NCBI GenBank assembly: GCA_029641185.1
Contig: JAPWGK010000017.1
Coordinates: 868,001-932,000 of the forward strand
Source: Pseudofabraea citricarpa
Lineage: Eukaryota > Ascomycota > Leotiomycetes > Helotiales > Dermateaceae
DNA length: 64,000 nt
Direction: 5' to 3'
The notes beneath the pieces were generated by a model that ran no database searches, had not been told where the DNA came from, and saw only the letters and a program-made list of their open reading frames with translations. Each line of letters starts with the position of its first letter. The first letter of the stretch is position 1. Positions 24,396 to 35,107 of this stretch are shown one piece after another. The position numbers and the translations under genes were made by a program.

Positions 24396-24403
24396 CGCGT
24401 AGT
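24396..24403. repeat. Left target-site duplication CGCGTAGT
   Basis: This 8-bp direct repeat is identical to 31180-31187 and directly abuts the terminal inverted repeat. Confidence 0.93.
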
Positions 24404-24426
24404 TAGACTTTGGCATAGGTACCTAT
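24404..24426 (+). repeat. Left terminal inverted repeat of the transposon
   Basis: It begins TAGACTTTGGCATAGG and matches the reverse complement of 31157-31179 with one C/T difference. Confidence 0.9.
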
Positions 24427-27400
24427 AGGTCGGGTTTTATTATTTCAAAATAACCCGCAGGTACCTATAAGGTAAGTTATAATTTTTAGGAAAAACCCGA
24501 CCTATAAGGCGAGTACCTATAGGTACCCGTAGTATTATACTAATTAGTATAATAATTACTTAAAGATATAACTTAGATATAAAGAAAAAAGTAATTTATT
24601 TCTAGTATATTTTATTAGTTTAACTAAGCTAAAATATAATTATTACTCTTAAGTAACCTAATTTTCTCTATTATTAACTTATAGCCCCTCGTTTTTATCG
24701 TTCCTATCGTTCTCTTTATTTTCTTCGTTTTTATCGTTCTTATTATTCTCTTCGTTTTTATTATTCTTATCGTTTTTATCGTTTTTATTATTCTTTTTAT
24801 TCTTATTATTATTATAATAATTAAGATCTTAATTACTAGGGTTAAATAAATTATTATTATAATTAAAGTAAGATTCTTAATAATTTTACTTAGAGTAATA
24901 ACTTAGAGATTAAACTAGAGATAAAATTAAAGAATATAAGTTATTACTAAGTAGATTATTATTTTAAGGTAATAGCTTAGGAATAATACTTAGTTATTTA
25001 ATTATTATAAGATTAATATAAAGATAATCTACAAAAAAAAAAGATTATAAGAATATTTATCTAGTAAACGTATTCTTAGCTTAATAGAAAGGTTAAACTA
25101 AGTATAAGTAATATTATAATAAATAAGTTATCTAGTAAATAATATAACTTATTATTAAGTATTATTTTTACTAGTAATAAAAGTATAATTAAGATTATAA
25201 TAAGATTTAAGTATATAACTAAAAAGAGATTAACTAAGATTATTATAAGATTAATATTAACTTACGCCTTAATATTACTCTTACTAGGACTAGAGAAGCT
25301 AGTTATATTCTTATAAAATTAATATAATATTTTTATATTCTTTTATATAATTATAATATATTTAACGTAAATTATAAGAAAATTAATATCTAAGAATAAG
25401 TTAATAATTAATTACTATAAAGATTAATAAATAAAAAAGCTTACTTTTAAATTTTATAATAAGTATAAATTTAATAGTCTCTTATATTATCTTAAGTATA
25501 ATATATTATATATAATAACTAAGGCGAATATCTTTTATAATTTCCCTAATAACTTTCTAAAATAAAAGTTAAGGAAAAAGAAGCTTATATAATTTTTAAT
25601 ACTAATAGATATTATAAAAAATAATAGCTATAATTATATTAGTAAAAATAATAATTAAAATAATAATTAATTTATTTCTAGACTTTTAATAATAAAGCTT
25701 TTTAATCTTTAAGGCTATAAAAATTATTTTACCGCCTAAAATAATCTTATAAGATACTTTAGTAGTTATATATTTTTTATATATAATAGTCTTTATAGCT
25801 TTTAATATCTTTAGTTTATAATATATTATAATACTAGGGAGAATTAATATAATAATTAATATATTATCGATTAAGAAATAATATATTATAATAATATAAA
25901 AAGAAGTTTATAATTATTAAGGGATTATATAGTTAAGATAATATTATTAGTAGTAATAATAAGAAAAGTAAAGAAAAATATACTAAAATTATAGATAATA
26001 ATAATTATTTAATTAACTTATATAAATTATATATTTTACTTTTTACCTATAATAACCTTAATATTCGAACCTTAATCTTATAACTATTATAGCTTTATAT
26101 TATAATTTAATAATTATACTTATTAGTATCTTACTTTAATACCTACTTTATATTAATTATTATATTAATTGATATTAGTAATAATATCTTCTAATCTTAT
26201 ATCTTAATAATATAACCCGAAGTATAAGATATTAATAAAGCTTAGTAATAATCTTTATATAATAAAAGCTCGTATATAAAATACTAGTTTTATTAGTTAT
26301 AAAATAATAATTAATAAAATAAAAAAAGTAGATATAATTACTAAGACGTATATTAGAAAGAAGCTTAAGTTAACTCTTAGTTTTTAAGCTACTTTAAATA
26401 TAAGAAAAAAGATTCTTTTAAACTAATATAACTAGGATATCTAAAATAATTAGTAAATTTATAGTAATTATTATAATAATTAATATTAATATAAATAAGA
26501 ATTTATAAAAGAAAATATATATTACTATTAATCTAAGATTTAATTAAATCTATTTATAATAATATAAATATAATTATTTTAAACCTAAGGGCTAATAAAG
26601 ATTAAGAGAATAATACTAGTAATAATAGTAAAAAGGATTATATTTATTAAGTAAATAAAGCGAATAACTTTATTATACTAAAGAATAAAAGAAAATTAGA
26701 TAAAAATATTTTATCTAAGAGAGATAACTTAGTAATTTTATTTCTTAACTTTAAAATTATATTATATTAATTTTTATACTAGTTATTTGCTTATTAAATA
26801 ATTTACTTATAATAGTTTTACTAGGGTAAAATATATAAAAGTTTTTCCTAAAAATATAAGAGTTTATTACTATAAAGTTATTATATTCTTAATTTATCTA
26901 AGATTTAGGTTTTATATAAATCGGTTATATAAAAAAAATACCCTAAAACTAATAAAATAATAGCTTATAAACGAAGATTCTTTATCTTTTATAATTAAAT
27001 CTAAAAATATTTTAAGATTTATTAATATTTAAATAAATATATAATCTTCTTATAATAATCTTTATAATAATTATTAATTTATTTAGGGTTAATATATATA
27101 ACTTCTTAGTAGAAAGCTTTTTTATAAGTAATAAAAAAGTAATTATAATAAATCTTTTATCTTAGGTACCTAAAATAATTAAAGATAATAAAAATCCGAA
27201 CTAATTATAATTACTAGGTTTTACTTTTATATAATCGGACGATTTAATATAAGATATAATAATTCTAAAGGATAATAAAGGATTTTAATAAGCTTTTATA
27301 ATAATATAATATAAAGTTTCTCGGTTTTTAATTCTTTTACTCTTTAAATTAATTAAAGAAAAAATAAATTCTTTATACCTTAGATTATTAGTTAAAAGAT

Positions 27401-27974
27401 AATAAACTTTATAATAATAAAAAACCCTAATTTATAATAGATTATTATAAGGTTAATATAATAAGTAATATATTTTATATAATTATAAAAGTTATTTTTC
27501 TTTAAAATTAAATAAATACTAATAAATCTATAACTTTAGTAATAAATTTTCTTAATAGATATAATTATATAACTAGAAAGCTAAAAATTATTTTATTTTA
27601 TTTTATAATCTATAAAATAATTCTAAGTTAAGGTTAATTAATTATTTAAATAATCGTATTTTTTATTATTAAGAAATATTACTTAGTAATTATAATATTT
27701 CTAATACTTAATTTAAATTTATAGGAATAAATTTTTACTTAAACTTTAATTAAAGTTTTAAGTATAAGCTAAAATATTTTACTAATAAGTAATATAATTA
27801 TTTCTTATATTTTTATTTACTTAGTTATAAACGAATTTTTATTTTTCGTATTTATTATTTTATAATTTTACGATTATTTATTTTTATTTAAATTTTATTT
27901 TAAGTAAAAATAATAGGAGATAAAATATTTAAGTAACTAATATTAGTTATAAGAATTTTAAGAAATTCTTTTGT

Positions 27975-28092
27975 TAATTATTATTATTACTTTTATCTTA
28001 AATTATTACTTTTATCTTAAATTATTACTTTTATCTTAAATTATTACTTTTATCTTAAATTATTACTTTTACCTTAAATTATTACTTTTACT
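27975..28092. repeat. 19-bp tandem repeat inside the element
   Basis: The unit TTATTACTTTTATCTTAAA is repeated about six times, with only small differences (ATC/ACC). A near-perfect array inside otherwise decayed AT DNA suggests replication slippage after RIP. Confidence 0.85.
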
Positions 28093-31000
28093 TATTTAAA
28101 ATTATATTATCGATTTATTAGACTTTAATTAAAATATCTTCTTTTATTTCTAAGTCTATTAATAATCTTTTAATCGAATTTACTTAGATTAAGAAAAAAG
28201 AGAATTATTTTTATTTTAATAATAATTCTAAAGAAAGTTTTTTATTTTAGTAAAATAATATTAACTAGATTTAAAATAATATATTTTAAAGTAATAATAT
28301 AAAATAAGATTCTTTTAAAAAGATCTTAAAATCCTAGATTTTATTTTCCGAAACTATAAATTATTATTCTAGGTTACTTATAATTATTTATAAATTTTAT
28401 TTTATATAACTTATTTATCTAAGTCTAAGGAATACTAGTATTATTACTCTTCTAAATTATTTAAAGTCTTTAAAATATAAGAAAAAAATTAGTTTATTAA
28501 GATAACCTTTAATTAAACGTATTTTCTAAAACTAAATATATTTTTTTCTAATTAATATAAGATTAATATAAAATCTAGATTTTCTTATTAACTTATTATT
28601 TATATTAAAGATATCTATTATTATAGCTATTATATATAAGATATTATAAGAGTCTCTAGTAAAACTTATATTAAGTTTAAAGCTTTTATTTTATTATATA
28701 AAAAACCTTATATTTTATAAATTTTTTTTTATACTTAATAATAAGTTTAAGATATTATTAGCTAAAACTTTATATACTAATATTATAACACGTATATATA
28801 AGATTAAATAACTTTTATTTTATAATCGAGTTCTAAAATCTAAAATATTAATTATATTAGACTATTAGTTAAGCTAAACTTATATATCTTTTCTAGGTAT
28901 TATAATTATATTTATTAACTTTAAATAAGTCCTTTAATATTCTCTTATTAGATTTAAATATCTAAGGGGTTTTTATTCTAGTAAAATACTTATAAAAACT
29001 ATTATAAAAGTTTTATAAAAGTTTAATATTAAAGATAATATTATTATTATAATAACTAATAATATTAGTAATAATATTATATTAGTAAAAGAGTTAAATA
29101 ATACTTTTAATCTTTTAATTTTACTAGGTATTATATTCTTATAAAAAATTACTAGAATTTCTTACTTAACTTATATTATCTAACTTACTCTTAGTAATCT
29201 CCTTAATATTATTTGTATTAAACTAATAAATAATAATATTATTTAATCTTAAAAGAAAAAAAATAATAATATCTTTTAAGAGCTAAATAAAATAAATATT
29301 ACTTATATTCTAATAACTTTAGCTAAAATATATTATATTAAGCTAAGTTATATAATAATCTTATACTAATTAATATTAGATAAAATATTTTATTATTTTT
29401 ATTAATTTAAGTAGTTATTAAATTAAAGAATTTAATAAGATTTAAAAGAGGATTATCTAAAAAGATAATTTATTAATAACTAAATAGATTTTATAATTAA
29501 TTTAAGATATTTTTACCTAATAGAATTTTATTTATATTATATTTATTTAAGTTTTACGCTTCTAAGAAATAATTAATAAGTTTACTTATATTAATTAATA
29601 TATTATCTATCGTTTAAATAAAAATAAATAATCTTAGATTAAATATTTTATTAATCTTATAAAACTATTTAATTATTTAACTAATATTATTAGTTAAGCT
29701 AAAAACTTATCTTATAATTTTATTTTTAGTATATATAATAAGCTTTTTAAATATCTTAAAGATATATTATTAAAACTTAAAAGTAAAATATTTATTTAAT
29801 TTTTACGTATTATATAAATTATACTTATAATATAAGATATTAATATAATATTAATAAAGCTTCGTAAATATTATTAAGAAACTTATATAAATCTTAGGAG
29901 TATTTATATAATTTATATAATTCTAACTTCTTCTTATAAAATCGAATTTTTTTAGAAAAATCTAAGTTTTATAATAAATAAAAAAAATTAAATTTATTAT
30001 TATAAAAAATAATTTAAGCGATTATTTAAAGCTAAATATAAAATAATATATAAAAGCTTAACCGAATAAATAAGTTTATAGAACTTAAATATTACCTTTA
30101 AACTTATAAGTAATTTATCTTTACTTTTTATATTAAGTAAAAATAAAGAAAATAAGATAAGCTTATTATCTAAAGTTAATTAGTATTTAATAGAAGGTAA
30201 ATTTTCCTACTTATAATTAATATATTTTTATAATAATTAATATTAATTTTAAGATAATTATTATTAATCTTAAGCCTCTTAAATTTTAGTTTATATAAGA
30301 GACTAAGCTTTTTATTTTAGCTAAAATAATATAAGACTTTCTTTATATTTAAGCTACTAGTATTAATCTTAAACGCGTATTTAATATTACCTAAGATATT
30401 TATTATTATTATTATATTAAACTAAGCCCTAAGATTATATTAATTATTATTATTTATAATTATTATAATTAAACTTATAATAATATATTAGAGATAAATA
30501 ATACTTTTAATATTTTAGCTTTTATAATAAATATATAAAGCTTAACCTCTAATAAGATTTTAAAGAAAAAAAAATTAAAAATTAAAAGATATAATTATAA
30601 AAATAATTATAACTTATATTAGTAATAAAAAAAATATTCCTAATACTCTAAAATAAGCTCTTAGGATTAAAAGGATATTAATATAAACCTATTAAGCCTA
30701 ACGTCTAAATAATACGTTTTCTCTTATTTAAAGAAATCGTATCTTTAGGATAAAACGTTAAGCTAATATAAAAATAAAATAATATCCTAATATATTTAAT
30801 TTATTAGATTCTCCTAATAATTTAGAAAAACTAAGGTTACCTAAGACTAGTAATTTTCTATTACTACTATTAAATAAGTATTAGAGATATTCCGAACTAT
30901 TAAGTAATAAGACTAAAACTCTAAGAATATATACTTATTATACCTAATTATAATAATCTTATAATAATTAAAGTTTTATTACCTGCTTTTTTATTACTTC

Positions 31001-31156
31001 TATTAAGTCTTAAGAATTTTCCTTAGGATTACTAAAATTATATAGATTACCTATAGGTTTTACAGGTAGGTTTTTTTTTTAAAAAATAACCTATAGGTTT
31101 TTTTAAAATAAGAAAACCTACCTATAGGGCCTTATAAGGCGGGTAGGTAATAGGTA

Positions 31157-31179
31157 ATAGGTACCTATGCCGAAGTCTA
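31157..31179 (-). repeat. Right terminal inverted repeat of the transposon
   Basis: Its reverse complement begins TAGACTTCGGCATAGG. It pairs with 24404-24426. Confidence 0.9.
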
Positions 31180-31187
31180 CGCGTAGT
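31180..31187. repeat. Right target-site duplication CGCGTAGT
   Basis: This is identical to 24396-24403. Counting one copy only, the flanking lyase reading frame is continuous. Confidence 0.93.
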
Positions 31188-32970
31188 AGTCAGCTATTCC
31201 TTATCAAGGTTAATAATAAGACCGCTATCATTGGTAACGACTTCTAGAATATTACTATCGGTCGTTAATATGGAACAAAGCTCTACTACAAGGGCGTTGA
31301 TTTAGTTGGAGAAGCTGTCGGTTATTATGTTAGCTATAGTATGTTGCTCCAGAACTATATTATCTAACTTAGAACATATGAGCTAATGGATTATATAGAC
31401 GGAGCTCAGAGTGATTTAAATTTGACAAACGCCTACATCTACAAGAAGACCGATGGATACACCGACATTGCTTTCACTGCCAAAGAAGGAGAATTCCACT
31501 GGGTCTTGACCCCGACACTTACAGGTGCCTATCAATACTTTGTCAACAAAGCACTGCCAACTCTTGGGGAGTTCCGCACTCTCTGGAGACTTGCAAATAA
31601 CAGTTTCACAACAGGTCATACCGAAGAGAGAGATCAGATACTACCCACCAGAGCAGATATTATTGCTGCAACCAACGTTCAGGATGAGACGTGGCAACGT
31701 GCAGATGGCACTTTCATCACCAAATACGACTTTTCCGCCTTCCTTCCCGTCATTGAAGACCAACTCTCATACTGGGGTGTTTACGGACCTCTGGCTGGTG
31801 GAAGTGGAGAGAAAGTAGGCTCATGGTATGTTCACGGTGGCAAGGATTACTTCAATGGAAACCATCTGAAGCAGGAACTCATGGTTCATCGGGAAACCCA
31901 AACTGGCGACACAGTACAGCTTAACATGATACACGGTACGCACTTTCAAGCGGTCAGCAGTGATGTGTTCCCTGTTGGAAAGACTTGGGGACCTTGGTTG
32001 TGGTATCTGGTGAGTAATCTCAACACATGACAGAAGCTTGCTAAACTTTGTACAGAATGATGGATCTATAGCAGATGTGGAGGCTCGAGCGAAGCAAGAG
32101 AATGCAGCTTGGCCATATGCTTGGTTCAATGACGATTATGGTTTCCATACTCGTGGCAAGTTGTCGGGTCGTATTGTTTTGTCGGATGGTCGACCAGCTG
32201 CTGGAGCCGCTGTTTTCCTTGGCGACAACAACTCCAACAAGACAGCTTTAGATCAAGGAGCTTGGTATTATTACCGCACTTACGCTGACAATGATGGAAA
32301 CTTCAAATTCGACGATGTCCGTGAGGGTGCATGGGCGCTTCAAGCTTGGGCTAATGGTGGAAGTCTTGGAGATGTCACGACTATACTCAAGGTTAACGAT
32401 GTCTCTACAACGAAAGGGCAAGAGACTAAGTTAGGGGAACTTACATGGGCCACCCAAGGCCTCAAGAAGATATTTCAAATTGGTGAAATTGACCGTAAAG
32501 CTACTGGGTTTTCGCTGAGTGGGCTTCCACGAAGTCATGGCCGCGTGGCTTTATGTCCAGCTAACTCCACGTATACAATCGGCACGAGCAATACCAGTGA
32601 TTGGTGTTATGCGCAAGGAGTTCTTGGAACGAGAACTATCGCTTTCGATATCCCATCTCTACCAGTCTCACAAGGCAATGGTACTTCACCTGCTGCTCTC
32701 TTATCCATTGCGATTGCTGGATATAGTGCAGGTGTGTCTGGCACATTTTATGCTAATGGGAATCCTCTTGGTAGCCTTATCACGGGTACTATTCCAACTG
32801 ATCCCTCACTATACCGCTCGGGTACGCTAGCAGGAGAATGGAATCTTTATCAGTTCCCAGTTCCTGCAGCAATATTGAAAACAGGCTCTAATACTGTGGA
32901 CATCCAGATTACGAGGAATACTACGTGGCGTGGATTCATGTATGACAGTATCCTATTGGAGTGGGCTTGA

Positions 32971-33315
32971 AGAACTTTCAAATAGATCTTAAAATTTAAT
33001 TTTAACCTTGACCATCATTTGATTCTGTGATATAGTTGTAGTCTTGGCATGGCTCGTAAAGTTTTGATGTACATCTTGAAAGAACATCCAAAGCTTTCAG
33101 TCACAAAGTTTTACCTACAATCCAAGTGCTATAAATTCACGATAAAACGTTACGAAGAGTAATGATGTATACTAATCTTTAATTTTTCAATTAGCATAAC
33201 ATAATCGAACCATCAGATTTCTAGCTTTCCAATTCAAGCAGATCATAACAGTCCCAAAATTTTACGCCCCTTTTCCAACCCTTTTAGTACAGTGCTAATC
33301 CTAATTTGTAACTTT
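32971..33315. other. 3' spacer between lyase and repeat-protein gene
   Basis: About 345 bp of AT-rich DNA separate convergent genes. Only terminator/polyadenylation function is expected. Confidence 0.5.
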
Positions 33316-35107
33316 TTACTGTCCAGCAAGAGCATCTTCAATCTCGGTCACCAATTCAGGATCACCTCCATTAAGTGCGTCCTCGATCTCCTGAACCAGA
33401 CCTGCGTCATTCCGTGCGGTTCCCTGCCCCTCGAGAGCAGTTGATACTCGTGATACAAGGTCATCATTGGCTCCAGCTCCACCCAAAGCAGTCTCGAGTT
33501 GAGTTGCAAGATCAGCGTTAGCGGCATTTCCATTTCCATTTGCCCCTGCGTTGCTTGCGTCCTCGCCAGCGTTTCCTGCCACATTCTCAGTGGCATCTTC
33601 GTTGGCGTTTCCTGTAGCGTTTCCATTTTGGTTTCCTGCTTCGTTGTCTACTTGGGCCGCATCATCTTGGTTGGCTGCGTTCTCTGCATTTCCAGCTTGG
33701 TTATCAACTTGGGCATCTTCTCCATTGGCATCCTGAGCAGCATCGTCTTGGTTCCCGGCCTTGTTTCCAGCTTGGTTATCTGCTTGAGCATCTTCTTGAT
33801 TGGCATCTGCATTTCCAGCCTCGTTGTCCGCCTGGGCATCTTCTTGATTGGCATCTTGAGCAACATCATTTGCATTTCCAGCCTGGTTATCTGCTTGAGC
33901 ATCTTCTTGATTGGCATCTGCATTTCCAGCTTGGTTATCCGCCTGAGCGTCTTCCTGGTTGGCATCTGCATTTCCTGCCTGGTTATCTGCTTGAGCATCT
34001 TCTTGATTGGCATCTGCATTTCCAGCCTCGTTATCCGCCTGAGCGTCTTCTTGGTTGGCCGCATCATCTTGATTTCCAACTTGGTTATCGGCTTGGGCGT
34101 CTTCTTGAGCATCTCCTTGATTAGCATCTGCATTTCCAGCTTCGTTGTCAGCCTGAGCGTCTTCTTGGTTGGCCGCATCATCTTGGTTTCCAGCCTGGTT
34201 ATCAACCTGGGCGTCACCTTGGTTCGCGTTTTCGTCAGCATTCTCATCATTGGTGTTTCCTGTGGCATTTCCGGCTTGGTTTCCAGCTTGATTGTCGACT
34301 TGTGCTGCATCCTCTTCGTTTCCAGCTTGGTTGTCTACTTGAGCAGCGTCGTCCTCGTTTCCAGCCTGATTATCGACCTGAGCAGTATCATCTTCATTTC
34401 CAGCTTGGTTTCCTGCCTGATTATCCACTTGTGCTGCATCGTCCTCGTTTCCTGCTTGGTTTCCAGCTTGGTTATCGACTTGTGCTGCATCATCTTCATT
34501 TCCAGCTTGGTTATCTACTTGAGCAGTATCGTCCTCGTTTCCTGCTTGGTTTCCAGCTTGGTTGTCTACTTGAGCAGCATCATCTTCATTTCCAGCTTGG
34601 TTTCCTGCCTGGTTATCCGCTTGTGCTGCATCGTCCTCGTTTCCTGCTTGATTGGCGTTATCGACGGCATTTTCATCCGCGTTGTCCGCATTTTGATTGG
34701 CATCTTCATTCTGGTTGGCATTACCGTTTGCGTTATTTGCGTTGCCAGCTGCGTTTTCATTCTGTGCCTGGTCTTGAGCTTCCTCGTCCGCATTCGCATC
34801 AGTTTCCGCGTCGGCTGCTGTATGAAGTGTTAGATTGACAGTACATAAGTTGGAGGCTCGGTTCTCTTACCTTGATTGACATTGACAGCATTTGCAGCGT
34901 CTTTGCCGTGCCTTCTGTAAACAGAATCTACGTTGGAAAGACCGGAACCAACTCCTCTGGCGTTGACCTTCATGATGCATTAGGATATGTACTGATGAAC
35001 AAGCTTGAAAGATTTAAGTTTGGATTCAGGCTTACCTTGAATGGTGCAGCATGTGCAGTGGTGGCCAAAAGCACCAGAGCGCAGGAGAATGCAGTGTGTC
35101 CACGCAT
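33316..35107 (-). CDS. Secreted Asn/Gln/Ala/Asp-rich tandem-repeat protein
   Basis: I do not recognise a characterised family. Proposed exons are 35107-35036, 34967-34871 and 34817-33316, giving 556 residues. Residues 1-20 form a clear signal peptide (MRGHTAFSCALVLLATTAHA). A 35-residue linker with the dibasic YRRH follows. From about residue 57 the protein is almost entirely low-complexity repeats built on DNQAGN, joined by EDDAAQV or ANQEDAQA. The last ~85 residues lose the repeat and end in helical ALGGAGANDDLVSRVSTAL and VQEIEDAL-VTEIEDALAGQ segments. It is strongly acidic with no Cys in the repeat. The repeats use varied codons, so they are maintained at the protein level rather than as a very recent DNA expansion. 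A cell-wall, matrix or effector-like role is only a guess. Confidence 0.85.

Larger units (their letters stand above)
24404..31179. mobile_element. 6.8-kb RIP-degraded DNA transposon, hAT-like
   Basis: The termini are inverted repeats of 23 bp with one mismatch (TAGACTTYGGCATAGG...), at 24404-24426 and 31157-31179. They are flanked by a perfect 8-bp duplication, a size typical of the hAT superfamily (P and Merlin elements can also give 8 bp). The first and last ~140 bp keep G/C and contain clustered ACCTATAGGT palindromes. The interior is almost pure A/T with no open frame of useful length, as expected after heavy RIP. The superfamily call rests on the duplication length only, since no transposase can be read. 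The element interrupts a PL4 lyase after codon 28. Confidence 0.88.
24320..32970 (+). pseudogene. Rhamnogalacturonan lyase (PL4), split by a transposon and carrying RIP-type stops
   Basis: This encodes a secreted pectin-backbone lyase. A signal-peptide exon (24320-24403; hydrophobic VIALLLRALVSFLFV) is separated by the 6.8-kb element from the rest, which resumes at 31188 in exactly the same frame. Further introns are 31339-31398 (GTATGT..TATAG) and 32010-32055. The ancestral product would be about 586 residues. Recognisable blocks are GTKLYYKGVDLVGEAV, YQYFVNKALPTLGEFRTLWR, NVQDETWQRADGTFITKYDF, HGTHFQAVSSDVFPVGKTWG, the fibronectin-like SGRIVLSDGRPAAGAAVFLG, and C-terminal SLYRSGTLAGEW..MYDSILLEWA. 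Two in-frame stops follow the insertion: TAG at 31245-31247 (where WNITIG is expected) and TAA at 31266-31268. The 3' two-thirds remain clean, so inactivation looks recent. Confidence 0.9.

Noticed and set aside
24404..31179. Centromere or mitochondrial DNA insertion as the explanation of the AT block
   Set aside because: Precise inverted termini and an 8-bp target duplication within a gene fit a transposon, and no mitochondrial genes are visible.
33499..34833. A 444-codon open frame on the plus strand
   Set aside because: It is the antisense shadow of the repeat protein on the minus strand. The minus strand has a signal peptide and consistent splice sites; the plus frame is a Val/Ile/Leu/Ser artefact of the repeat.
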